DNA from: Bog-793 sp963823945
GTDB taxonomy: Bacteria > Actinomycetota > Acidimicrobiia > Acidimicrobiales > Bog-793
Direction of reading: 5' to 3'
Length of the DNA stretch: 64,000 nt
Assembly: GCA_963823945.1 (NCBI GenBank)
Contig: CAWGNK010000005.1
Coordinates: 360,985 to 424,984 of the forward strand
Position numbers and translations under genes: made by a program. The stretch's first letter is position 1. Each line of letters opens with the position of its first letter. The notes under the pieces are model-generated. The model worked only from the letters and a program-made list of their open reading frames with translations. It ran no database searches and was not told the origin of the DNA. This document shows positions 1-9,379 of the stretch, in pieces.

Positions 1-1398
<1,398 letters not shown>

Positions 1399-1460
1399 GC
1401 ATCGCCAACTGATCGGAACCCGCGGTGGCCCACCCCCCCGGCGGCCACCGCGGGGTCCGG

Positions 1461-1466
1461 TACGCT
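1461..1466 (+). promoter_or_regulatory. -10 box of leaderless Nudix gene
   Basis: TACGCT fits TANNNT and ends 6 bases before the GTG at 1473, so transcription should start at or next to the start codon. No -35 element is obvious. Confidence 0.6.
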
Positions 1467-1472
1467 GCGCCG

Positions 1473-2138
1473 GTGGCGGCGGCGTACCACCAAGACGTTC
1501 CCCGCCCGGCCGATGCGCGTCGGGGAAATCCCGCGCCCTGGCTGTCGGGCCCGGCGGGTGGCGGGTCGTCGATCCCGGTCGAGCGCGTGCGGCGCGCCTT
1601 CGCCGCGCTCGCAGCGCCACACCCCCAGCCGCCGGTGCACTCGGCGGTGCTCGTGCCGATCGTCGAGACCCGTGGCGAGGCGGCGCTCGTCCTCATCCGG
1701 CGCTCGGACGACCTCGTGCACGACGCCGGGCACATCGCCTTCCCAGGCGGACACCTCGAGCCGGGCGAGGAGGCGCTGACGGCGGCGCTGCGCGAGTCGC
1801 ACGAGGAGATCGGGCTCGACCCGGCGCTCGTCGAGGTGATCGGTTCCTTCGGCGCCCTGCAGCGCCGGCGCGACCGGGAGCTGGTCGTGCCGTTCGTCGG
1901 GCTCGTGGCGGGTCACCCCCCGCTCGTCGGCGACGGGCGCGAGGTCGCCGCGATCCTCGAGGTGCCGCTCGCGGCGCTCGCCGCCGACCGGGTCGCCTGG
2001 CAGGAGTCGTGGGGCGATGGGGCCGAACCGGGCGTGTGCTTCTTCGCCGGGGCCGACGAGCTCGGGGCCAACCTCATCTGGGGGCTCACCGCCCGGGTCA
2101 TCTGGGATCTGCTCGCGGTGGTCCTCGCCGGGGCCTAG
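1473..2138 (+). CDS. Nudix hydrolase, CoA-pyrophosphatase (NudL)-like
   Basis: Nudix-fold pyrophosphatase of 221 aa. The Nudix box is complete (GGHLEPGEEALTAALRESHE, continuing into EIGL), with the metal-binding REShEE glutamates intact. Just before it lies IAFPGG, preceded by an LIRRS...H segment, which is typical of the CoA pyrophosphatase (NudL/PCD1) subgroup that cleaves CoA and acyl-CoA diphosphates. The substrate is inferred from that signature only. The GTG at 1473 is preferred because a TACGCT -10 box lies 6 bases upstream; an in-frame GTG at 1425 would add 16 residues and has no Shine-Dalgarno. The gene sits between groEL and guaB3 on the same strand but appears to have its own promoter. 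Confidence 0.85.
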   Translation: MAAAYHQDVPRPADARRGNPAPWLSGPAGGGSSIPVERVRRAFAALAAPHPQPPVHSAVLVPIVETRGEAALVLIRRSDDLVHDAGHIAFPGGHLEPGEEALTAALRESHEEIGLDPALVEVIGSFGALQRRRDRELVVPFVGLVAGHPPLVGDGREVAAILEVPLAALAADRVAWQESWGDGAEPGVCFFAGADELGANLIWGLTARVIWDLLAVVLAGA

Positions 2139-2151
2139 CCCGGGGCTCGGC

Positions 2152-2157
2152 TACTGT
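2152..2157 (+). promoter_or_regulatory. Probable -10 box for guaB3
   Basis: TACTGT lies 55 bases before the guaB3 GTG, leaving a leader of about 50 bases that carries a good Shine-Dalgarno (GGAGGAAGG). Unlike its neighbours this gene therefore looks leadered. Confidence 0.4.
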
Positions 2158-2212
2158 CCTGGGGCGTCGCCCGCCCGTCGCGGGACGTGACCCGCGGAGG
2201 AAGGATTCGCAC

Positions 2213-3391
2213 GTGGCGGACGTCGAGATCGGGGTGGGCAGGGTCGCCCGTCGCGGCTGGCGCCTCGACGAGATCGCCATCAGCCCCTCGCGGCGCACCC
2301 GGGACCCCGCCGACGTCGACGTCTCCTGGCAGCTGGACGCCTTCCGGTTCGGGCTGCCCCTCGTGGCCGCGCCCCGCGACGGCATCGTCAGTCCCGCCAC
2401 GGCGGCGGCCGTCGACGCGGCCGGCGGTCTTGGCGTGCTCGACCTCGAGGGGCTGTGGACCCGGTACGCCGATCCGGGGCCGATCTTCGAGGAGATCGCC
2501 CGTCTCGAGCCGGACGGGCTCACACGGCGGCTGCAGGAGGTCTACGCCGAGCCGGTGCAGCCCGGGCTCGTGGCGAGCCGCGTCGCCGAGATCGCCGCCG
2601 CGGGGGCGGTCGCCTGCGGCGCGGTCACGCCGGCCGCCGCCGCCGAGCTCGTCCCCGCCGCCGTCGACGGCGGCCTCGACATCCTCGTCATCGCCGGCAC
2701 GACAATCTCGGCCGAGCACGTCTCGGAGTCGGCCGTGCCCCTCGATCTCGGGGGGTTCATCCGCACGCTCGACCTGCCGGTGATCGTGGGCTGGTGCTCC
2801 TCGTACCAGGCGGCGCTCCACCTGATGCGGACGGGGGCCGTCGGCGTGCTCGTCGGTTGCGGGCCGGGGGAGTCGGCGCCGCCGACGCGCCGCGTGCTCG
2901 GGATGGCGGCGCCGATGGCGACGGCGATCGCCGACGTGGCCGGGGCGCGCAGCCGGCACCTCGAGGAGACCGGCGTCTACGTCCAGGTGGTCGCCGAAGG
3001 GCCGTTGCACTGCGGTGGCGACGTCGCGACGGCGATCGCCTGCGGCGCCGACGCGGTGATGCTCTCGGCGCCCCTGGCGGCGGCCTCGGAGGCCCCCGGC
3101 GGCGGCATCTGGTTCACGCCGGCCGCCGGCCACGGCGAGCTGCCGCGGGGCACGGTCGAGCGCTCGCCGGTGCTCGGCACGCTCGCCGAGGTGCTCACCG
3201 GGCCCTCGCACGATCCGCAGGGCCGATGCAACATCTTCGGGGCGCTGCGCGCGAGCATGGCGATGGCCGGGTACGCCTCGATCCGCGAGTTCCACCGGGC
3301 GGCCCTGCTCGTCGCACCTGACGGGCTGGCGCCCCGGCCTTGGCGGCGGGCGGAACCGGAGGGGCGATGGGGCGAGGGGTGCGGGGCATGA
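2213..3391 (+). CDS. guaB3: GuaB3 family IMP dehydrogenase-related protein
   Basis: TIM-barrel protein of the IMP dehydrogenase/GMP reductase superfamily, 392 aa. The N-terminus (VEIGVGRVARR, then SPSRRTRD and WQLDAFRF) closely matches my memory of the mycobacterial GuaB3 paralogue (Rv3410c type). The later segments VGCGPGESAPPTRR, MATAIADVAG and AIACGADAVML also fit. No CBS domains are present, as usual for GuaB3. The activity of this paralogue in purine interconversion is less certain than that of GuaB2. The start is GTG 2213 behind GGAGGAAGG; the open frame extends upstream to 2009 but reads there as a shadow of the Nudix gene. It ends in ATGA shared with the next gene, implying coupling. 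guaA lies about 6 kb downstream, as in other actinobacteria. Confidence 0.92.
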   Translation: MADVEIGVGRVARRGWRLDEIAISPSRRTRDPADVDVSWQLDAFRFGLPLVAAPRDGIVSPATAAAVDAAGGLGVLDLEGLWTRYADPGPIFEEIARLEPDGLTRRLQEVYAEPVQPGLVASRVAEIAAAGAVACGAVTPAAAAELVPAAVDGGLDILVIAGTTISAEHVSESAVPLDLGGFIRTLDLPVIVGWCSSYQAALHLMRTGAVGVLVGCGPGESAPPTRRVLGMAAPMATAIADVAGARSRHLEETGVYVQVVAEGPLHCGGDVATAIACGADAVMLSAPLAAASEAPGGGIWFTPAAGHGELPRGTVERSPVLGTLAEVLTGPSHDPQGRCNIFGALRASMAMAGYASIREFHRAALLVAPDGLAPRPWRRAEPEGRWGEGCGA

Positions 3392-5799
3392 AGGCGGCGG
3401 TCGTGGCGCTCTTCCAGCGCCACCGCTGGCTCGCCGACGCCGTCGGGATCGCCGTCATCGTCATCGTCGCGCTGCTGTTCCTGTCGCCGGCGCTGAAGGA
3501 CGGCTTCGGCTTCGGCCCGGCCGATCTCGGCGCCTCGGCGTCGTACCTGACGCGCGGGCCCGCCACGGCGCCGGTCCACAACCACCTGATCGGCGACGTG
3601 ATCGACCAGGACGTGCCCTGGAACACCCTCGATTGGAGAATCGTCCACCACGGTTCGCTGCCGCTGTGGGACAGCTACACGGGCACGGGGCTGCCGCAGC
3701 TTTTCAACTTCGAGTCGGCCCCCCTCGCGCTGCCCTCGCTCGTCGGCTACCTCTTCCCGCTCTCGGCGTCGTTCCTCATCACCGTTTTGTGCAAGCTCCT
3801 CATCGCCGGGACCGGCACCTACGTGCTGTGCCGGGTGCTACGGACCGGGGCGATCGGGGCCACCCTCGGGGGCGTCTCGTTCATGCTGTCGGGGAGCTTC
3901 GCCGGGTGGCTCGGCTGGGCGATCGGCGGGCCGGTGGCGTGGTCGGGCTTCATCCTCGCCGGCGCCATCCTCGCCTACCGCTCGCGGCGGGTGCGCGACC
4001 TGTGGCTGCTCGCGGTGTCGCTCGCCTTCGCCGTGTACGGCGGGTTCCCCGAAGAGTACGTGCTGATGGCCGTGGTGCTGGGGGGCGTGCTCGCCGTCGG
4101 GGCGCTGGGCGTGCTCGTCGTCGAGCGGCGCCTCGCGGTGCGGGGGCTCGCCCGCGTCGCCGCCGGGTCGGCCGCCGGGTTCGCCCTGTCGGCACCGTTG
4201 TGGCTGCCGGGCATCTCGGTGCTCTCCCACTCCGCGCGCATCGGCAAGCACGTCGACGGGCAGTTCCCGCTCCACGCCCTGACGGAGATCTTCACCCAGG
4301 GCTTCTACGGCCTGCCGATCACCGGCAGCACCTGGTTCGGCCCGGCCAACTACGTGGAGACGGCCGCCTACGTCGGCGTCGTGGCGCTCGTGCTCGCCGG
4401 TGTCGCCCTTGTCGTCGCCTGGCGCCGTCCCGTCGTCGTGGCGATGACGCTCGGGGCGGTGGGCTGCGTGTGCGTCGCCTACGCGGTCCCCGGGGCGACG
4501 TGGGTGCCGAACTTCGTGAGCGCGATCGGCCTGTCGTCGCTGCCGATCCACCGCATCCTCGCCCTGCTCGGCTTCCCGGTCGCCGTGCTCGCCGGCATCG
4601 GGTGCGACATCGTCGTGAAGCGCTTCGCCGAGAAGGGCGTCCGGGCGGCCCTCGCGACGGCGACGGCCGCCGTGGCGTTGTGCATCGGCTTCCTGTGGAC
4701 CGCGGTCGGCGACCCGGGCCTGTCGACCCTCGAGCGCTCGCTGCGGCGCCAGAGCCTCGTGTGGCCGACGGCGACGATCGCCTTACTCGTGGTGATCTGG
4801 GCCGTGACCGTCCTCGCCAGGCGGCTCGCCCCGGCGGCGCGCCGGCAGCTCGGCGCGACGATCGGCGCGGTCCTCGTCGCGTCACAGGCGGCGTTCCTGC
4901 TCTTCGCCGGGGTCGGGATCTACAGCTACACCAAGGACATGTTCCCGGTGACGGCCGATGTGGCGACCCTGCAGCGGATCGTCGGCACGCACCTCGTCGC
5001 CGCCGACGCGCCCAATGTCAGCTGCGCCAACCCCCGGCCGGGGCGGGTCGGCAAACCCTGCGGGTTCCGGCTCTGGCTCGGTGTCGGCTTCATCCCGAAC
5101 ATGCAGCTCGGCTACCAGATCGACGAGCTGGGCATGCACGACCCGACGATTCCGGCGTCGTACTTCACGGCCTGGCCGGTACCGGACGCGGGACAGTCGT
5201 ACTCGGGCAACCTGCAGTTCTTCTCCCCCTCGATCGACACCGTCGCGCTGGCCCACCGCTACGGGGTCTCGTACGTGCTCGTCGGGCCGAAGCTGGCGGT
5301 CCCGGCGGGGATGGAACCGGTCGCGCGCCTGCCGATCAGCGGCGGCTACCTCGTGCTCGCCAAGGTCCCGGGTTCGGCGCGCTTCAGCTTCCTCGCCCCC
5401 CCGGCCACCGCGCGCGTCCTCGGGTCGAGCCATCCCGGCGACGCCTCGTACCGGCTGCGGGTGCGGGTCGATACGCCCACCAAGCTCGTGCTGCGGGTCA
5501 CCTACCTGCCGGGCTGGCACGTCACCGCCGACGGCCGCCCACTCGTCGTCCACCGCTACGAGGGGTCCTTCCTCGTCGTCACCGTGCCGAAGGGCACGCA
5601 CACGGTCGTCGCCCACTACTGGCCCCGCGACCTCAGCTACGGGATCGCGCTCGCGCTCGTGGCGCTGCTGGCGCTCGTGCTGGCGCCGTTCGCCGCGACC
5701 TTCCGGCGGCTCGGCGGCACGGCGCTGGTGTCGGCCCGGCGTCGGTTCGCGGGCCCGCGGGGCGCGTCCCACGAACCCGCGGCCACCTCCGAGGCCTAG
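3388..5799 (+). CDS. YfhO-like polytopic membrane protein
   Basis: Integral membrane protein of 803 aa with about a dozen hydrophobic helices; the first is at residues 15-32 (VGIAVIVIVALLFLSPAL). An early luminal loop contains DVPWNTLDW and SLPLWDSYTGTG, resembling the YfhO/GT-C-like glycosyltransferase family (PF09586), whose known member glycosylates lipoteichoic acid. A periplasmic C-terminal domain (VTYLPGWHVTADGRPL, then YEGSFLVVTVPKGTH) precedes a last TM helix and a basic tail. The start is ATG 3388, overlapping the guaB3 stop as ATGA; ATG 3367 is an alternative adding 7 residues. The transferred sugar and acceptor are unknown. Possible alternatives are other GT-C-fold membrane glycosyltransferases. 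Confidence 0.7.
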   Translation: MKAAVVALFQRHRWLADAVGIAVIVIVALLFLSPALKDGFGFGPADLGASASYLTRGPATAPVHNHLIGDVIDQDVPWNTLDWRIVHHGSLPLWDSYTGTGLPQLFNFESAPLALPSLVGYLFPLSASFLITVLCKLLIAGTGTYVLCRVLRTGAIGATLGGVSFMLSGSFAGWLGWAIGGPVAWSGFILAGAILAYRSRRVRDLWLLAVSLAFAVYGGFPEEYVLMAVVLGGVLAVGALGVLVVERRLAVRGLARVAAGSAAGFALSAPLWLPGISVLSHSARIGKHVDGQFPLHALTEIFTQGFYGLPITGSTWFGPANYVETAAYVGVVALVLAGVALVVAWRRPVVVAMTLGAVGCVCVAYAVPGATWVPNFVSAIGLSSLPIHRILALLGFPVAVLAGIGCDIVVKRFAEKGVRAALATATAAVALCIGFLWTAVGDPGLSTLERSLRRQSLVWPTATIALLVVIWAVTVLARRLAPAARRQLGATIGAVLVASQAAFLLFAGVGIYSYTKDMFPVTADVATLQRIVGTHLVAADAPNVSCANPRPGRVGKPCGFRLWLGVGFIPNMQLGYQIDELGMHDPTIPASYFTAWPVPDAGQSYSGNLQFFSPSIDTVALAHRYGVSYVLVGPKLAVPAGMEPVARLPISGGYLVLAKVPGSARFSFLAPPATARVLGSSHPGDASYRLRVRVDTPTKLVLRVTYLPGWHVTADGRPLVVHRYEGSFLVVTVPKGTHTVVAHYWPRDLSYGIALALVALLALVLAPFAATFRRLGGTALVSARRRFAGPRGASHEPAATSEA

Positions 5800-5972
5800 T
5801 CCATTTGCGTCAGCGGATGCACAGACGGGGCTCGTCGCGCCCGTGCGCCTGACACGTGTTGACCATTCGGGCTGGTCAGATGGGTTGAATCCCCCCAGCT
5901 CTTAAGTGACGAGGGTTACGGTTCGTTAGTAGCCCGTTGGAGTCATCGATCTGAAGAAAGGTACCAGCCATC

Positions 5973-6485
5973 ATGTTCAGCACCTACCGAGAAATGCGCA
6001 AGGCCAAGACGGAAGGTCTCGATCAAGAAGGATTCACCTTGATTGAACTCCTGATCGTCATCATCATCATGGGCATCCTCGCCGCCGTCGTCGTCTTCGC
6101 CCTCGGTGGGGTGACCGGCACGAGCGCGGTCGCCGCGTGCAACACCGACGTGAAGACCGTCGAAGTCGGGGTCCAGGCGTACTACGCCAACAACAACGCC
6201 TACCCGAGCGCGATCACCGGCCTGACGACCGGCACGAACGCCGCCCTGCGGAGCTGGCCGAGCAACAACTCCTACTACTACGTGGGGCTCGCGACCTCGG
6301 CCACGAACCTCCAGTACATCAACTCGAGTGGCGTCACGTCGTACGTGACCACCACCGGTCTCACGGCCGGCCAGGTCTACGTTGACGCCGGCAATCCTCC
6401 TGCCTCTCCCGCGACCATCGGCAGCTGGCAGAACTACGACTCCTACGTCGTGACCGGCGGCGGCAACGAATGCTCGGTGGCCTAG
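5973..6485 (+). CDS. Type IV pilin-like prepilin
   Basis: Class III signal: basic leader with a processing site G^FTLIELL after residue 24, followed by the canonical hydrophobic helix IVIIIMGILAAVVVFALGGV. The mature protein (about 146 aa) is rich in Ser, Thr, Asn, Tyr and Gly, with Cys residues near position 51 and near the C-terminus (NECSVA) that could form the usual pilin disulfide. It would be processed by prepilin peptidase and assembled into a type IV pilus, Tad-like or type II pseudopilus fibre. No pilus assembly gene lies nearby, so this is an orphan pilin locus. AGAAAGG ends about 12 bases before the ATG. A near-perfect intrinsic terminator follows, so it is probably monocistronic and strongly expressed. 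Confidence 0.93.
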   Translation: MFSTYREMRKAKTEGLDQEGFTLIELLIVIIIMGILAAVVVFALGGVTGTSAVAACNTDVKTVEVGVQAYYANNNAYPSAITGLTTGTNAALRSWPSNNSYYYVGLATSATNLQYINSSGVTSYVTTTGLTAGQVYVDAGNPPASPATIGSWQNYDSYVVTGGGNECSVA

Positions 6486-6539
6486 CTCGCTAGCCCATTC
6501 GGCAAACATTCTTGATCCCAATTCAGATCGAGGACGAAA

Positions 6540-6567
6540 GGGGTCCGGCTTCGGCCGGGCCCCTTTT
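6540..6567 (+). terminator. Intrinsic terminator after pilin
   Basis: Ten-base-pair GC stem (one G-T wobble) closed by a TTCG tetraloop and followed by TTTT. The stem arms are 6540-6549 and 6554-6563. It lies 55 bases after the pilin stop. Confidence 0.93.
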
Positions 6568-6986
6568 GTATGCGCGGTGTGGCGCGGGGGCCCCTTGGTG
6601 ACCTGATCCCGGCCGGACTCCCGGCACAGCCGGGTGCGCCGCGGCCGAGGTCGGGTGTTTCGGAGCACCGAACGGGTTCCTGGCGCCGGCGGCACAACTG
6701 CGCACCTGGCCTGGCTGTTCGAGGAGGGCGCGCCGCGACGGCGGGCCGTGGGCGGCGCTCGGCGGGCGTGTGGTGGCGGTCGAGCGCCGTCTGACCGGCT
6801 AGAACGTGACGGGGCGAGGCCCATGCCGGGCACGCCCATCCCACCGACCCTTCCCGCGGGGAGGCGACAGCGCATGGAAACGGCCAGGTGCAGGCGTGTC
6901 CGCCGGGTGATGTCGAGCGGCGCCCGCGGTGTGCGGGCGCGGCTTCGCGCGCCCGCGGCCGAGCCGGCGGGGAAGGGCTTCGCGCC
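6568..6986 (+). other. Intergenic, no supported gene
   Basis: About 420 bases between the pilin terminator and the TauE/SafE gene. Open frames exist in several phases, but their translations are Arg/Ala/Gly-rich with no recognisable pattern, as expected of non-coding high-GC DNA. I see no RNA gene or clear promoter. Confidence 0.5.
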
Positions 6987-7763
6987 GTGAACCTCGGCTG
7001 GATCGGCTACGTCCTCGCTGGCGGGGCGGGTTGCATCGCCGGGGCGGTGAACGCCGTCGCTGGTGGCGGCACGCTCGTCTCGTTCCCCGCACTCGCGGCC
7101 CTCGGGCTGTCGCCGGTGCGGGCGAACGTGACGAACATCATCGCTCTCACGCCCGGTTATGCCGCCGGCACCTACAGCCAGCGGGCGGACCTGGTAGGTC
7201 AGTCCAGATGGACCGTCCGGCTCGGCGTCTTCGCCGCCGCCGGCGGGCTCGTCGGCTCCGTGCTCCTCGTCACCACCTCCGCCCGGGACTTCCGCGATGC
7301 GGTGCCGTTCCTCATCCTTTTCTCCTGCGGGCTGCTCGTCGGGCAGGACCGGCTGCGGCAGCTGCTCGCCCGTCGCCGCCAGGCGAGCGGGGCCCCGGCC
7401 CGCCCGCACCGCCACCGGGAGGCGGCGACGCGGGTGGGCGTGTTCCTCTCCTCTGTCTACGGCGGGTTCTTCGGGGCGGGACTGGGCATCATGCTGCTCG
7501 CCGTCCTGGGGCTGTTCTCCGACGACGGCCTGCCACGCCTCAATGCCGTGAAGCAGGCGCTCTCGTTCGTGATCGGCGTCGTCGCGAGCCTGTTCCTCGC
7601 CTTCTCGGGCCACGTCGCGTGGACCTTTGTCGCCGTCGTGGCGCCGACGAGCATGGTCGGCGGCATGGCGGGGGGGAAGGTTGTCCATCTCGTCAGCCCG
7701 GCCGTGCTGCGCGCCGCCGTCGTGGCGCTCGGCCTCGCGGTCGCCGTGCGCTACTGGGTCTGA
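6987..7763 (+). CDS. TauE/SafE (TSUP) family membrane permease
   Basis: Polytopic protein of 258 aa with about 7-8 hydrophobic segments. The N-terminus (GYVLAGGAGCIAGAVNAVAGGG, with TLVSFPAL following) and the second half-repeat (FLSSVYGGFFGAGLGIM) are the duplicated motif of the sulfite exporter TauE/SafE family, which exports or imports small organosulfur or sulfite anions. The substrate is not readable from the sequence. The start is GTG 6987 after GGCGGGGAAGGG; upstream in-frame starts at 6888 and later would add a non-hydrophobic Arg-rich stretch. The 3' end overlaps the convergent DinB-like gene by 13 bases. Confidence 0.88.
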   Translation: MNLGWIGYVLAGGAGCIAGAVNAVAGGGTLVSFPALAALGLSPVRANVTNIIALTPGYAAGTYSQRADLVGQSRWTVRLGVFAAAGGLVGSVLLVTTSARDFRDAVPFLILFSCGLLVGQDRLRQLLARRRQASGAPARPHRHREAATRVGVFLSSVYGGFFGAGLGIMLLAVLGLFSDDGLPRLNAVKQALSFVIGVVASLFLAFSGHVAWTFVAVVAPTSMVGGMAGGKVVHLVSPAVLRAAVVALGLAVAVRYWV

Positions 7764-8242
7764 GGCGCCTCGCCCGCGCCGTCATTGACGAGCAGGTCGC
7801 GGGTCAGTTCCAGGTGGCCGAGGTGTTGTGCCAGCTCCTCGAGGATGTGAAGGACAACCCCTCCCTGGGTCGTGGCGAGAGGGAGTCCGGCGTCCCGTGG
7901 CTGGGAGGGGTGGCGCGGCGGGGCGAGGGGGTCGAGTGAGCCGAGGTCGGCGGCGAGTTGCCGGCGGGCCCGCGCGACGCGGGTGACGAGTTCCTCGACG
8001 GACCCGGTGGCGGTGAACTCGGCGTCCCGGTCGCGCTCGATCGGCCGGCCGGCGATCATCCGGCCGGCCCAGAACTCCATGACGCCGAGGCAGTGGGTGA
8101 CGATCACGAACGGCGAGTTCGCCCCCGGGAGCGGCGGTCGCCGGTTCGCCGGCCCGTCGCCGAGCCGGCGCAGGATCGCGACCATCTCGTCGAGCCAGTG
8201 GCCGACGTACCAATCGACGTCCTCGATCGTCACCTCGAGCAT
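7751..8242 (-). CDS. DinB/DUF664 family protein
   Basis: 163 aa, four-helix DinB-superfamily protein (DUF664/mycothiol-dependent transferase-like). The three expected metal-ligand regions are visible: the N-terminal VDWYVGHWLDEM helix, VTHCLGVMEFW, and the C-terminal HILEELAQHLGHLELTRD with its QHLGH motif. Relatives include mycothiol S-transferases and maleylpyruvate isomerases, which detoxify or conjugate small molecules with mycothiol, the actinobacterial thiol. The ATG start has GGAAAGGGGTGA upstream; a GTG at 8251 would overlap the preceding hydrolase stop as GTGA. It is the second gene of a two-gene minus-strand operon. Confidence 0.8.
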   Translation of the reverse strand: MLEVTIEDVDWYVGHWLDEMVAILRRLGDGPANRRPPLPGANSPFVIVTHCLGVMEFWAGRMIAGRPIERDRDAEFTATGSVEELVTRVARARRQLAADLGSLDPLAPPRHPSQPRDAGLPLATTQGGVVLHILEELAQHLGHLELTRDLLVNDGAGEAPQTQ

Positions 8243-8247
8243 GCCGG

Positions 8248-9111
8248 TCACCCCTTTCCCCGCTCCACACCGCCGCCCGCGGCCGGCGCGCCCGGCGGCG
8301 CGGCGATCCATTCCTCGACCCGGTCGAGCCACTCGCCGACGAGGGCGGTGAACAACAGCGGCTGTTCGCCGCGCAGCATGTGCCCCGCCCGGTCGAGGAC
8401 AGCGAGGGTCGCCCGCGGGAACGACGGCAGGATCGGCCAGACGGCCTCGTAGCCGACGACGCCGTCCTGCCGGCCCGCCAGGATGAGCGCCGGCGCCGGG
8501 AAGGGATCGGCGAGCGTGACCGCCTCGAACGAGCACGGCGTCATGGGGCCGTGCAGGGCCCCGAGGTAGGCGTCGTCCACCGTCGCCTCGTTGACCGCCG
8601 CGCCGTAGGCGCGGTTGGCGGCGGAGTCGGCGACGGCGAGCTCGCCGTACCAGGCCCAGCCGGGTTCCCGGGACTGGGCGGTGATCGCGGCCTCGTCGGC
8701 GAGGATCACGCGCCTCGCGCGGGTCCCGGAGGGATCGCGCACGATGGCGGGGACGTTGAGGCACACCCCGTCGACCCGGTCACCGAGGAGGTGGACGAGC
8801 CCGCGGGCGAGGTAGGCGCCGAACGACGTGCCGGCGAGGACGAAGCGTGCGTCGCCCAGCGTCGCCGTCACGAACTCGGCGAGGACCGAGAGGAGCTCGT
8901 CGGGAGTCGTGATCCTGGCCGCGGCGGGGCTGCGGCCGTGGCCGGGGAGGTCGGGGTAGATGCGCCGCCAGCCGGCCCGCGCCGAGAGGATCGGCTCGAA
9001 CTCGTGCATCGAGGCGTGCCGGTCGAGCGGCATGCCGTGGAGGACGACGAGCGGGATGCCGGAACCGAACGACTCGTAGTCGATCGCGGCTCGTTCCATC
9101 TCGCAGCGCAC
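8248..9111 (-). CDS. Alpha/beta hydrolase
   Basis: 287 aa alpha/beta-hydrolase fold protein. Near the N-terminus is the oxyanion segment VVLHGMPLDRH, then DLPGHGRS. The nucleophile elbow is GTSFG, and the predicted acid and base are in LAGRQDGVVG and DRAGHMLRGEQP. It is an esterase/lipase-like enzyme of unknown substrate. GTG 9111 is chosen because GAGGAGG lies 8 bases upstream; ATG 9099 is the alternative. The open frame continuing to 9399 is low-complexity Arg/Pro-rich and probably not translated. Its stop overlaps the possible GTG of the DinB-like gene, so the two form an operon. Confidence 0.88.
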   Translation of the reverse strand: MRCEMERAAIDYESFGSGIPLVVLHGMPLDRHASMHEFEPILSARAGWRRIYPDLPGHGRSPAAARITTPDELLSVLAEFVTATLGDARFVLAGTSFGAYLARGLVHLLGDRVDGVCLNVPAIVRDPSGTRARRVILADEAAITAQSREPGWAWYGELAVADSAANRAYGAAVNEATVDDAYLGALHGPMTPCSFEAVTLADPFPAPALILAGRQDGVVGYEAVWPILPSFPRATLAVLDRAGHMLRGEQPLLFTALVGEWLDRVEEWIAAPPGAPAAGGGVERGKG

Positions 9112-9367
9112 CGGCGGCCCTCCTCGACGGCGGGTCCCCACCACCCGCCGGTCGGCGTGACGAGGCGGCAGTGTAGCGGTTCGCCGCCCGCCCACCCGGC
9201 TGCGCCCCGGCGGCGGGGAGGCCCCGCGCCGCGCCGTTTCCACGAAGAGCCGCCTGTGAGCGCCGTGGCCCGCCGGGGCGGTGCCACCGGGGAAGACGGG
9301 GCCCGGCTGGCTGCGGAAGCGGCCAGGGCCCGACCGGCGGGTTCCCCCGGTTGTGGGGGGACGTTGG

Positions 9368-9373
9368 TAGCCT
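9368..9373 (+). promoter_or_regulatory. -10 box of leaderless guaA
   Basis: TAGCCT lies 6 bases before the guaA GTG at 9380, with no Shine-Dalgarno between them. Confidence 0.65.
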
Positions 9374-9379
9374 CGCCGC

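Noticed and set aside
5943..7688. 581-codon minus-strand open frame opposite the pilin and permease
   Set aside because: Covers a recognised pilin, terminator and TauE/SafE gene on the other strand.
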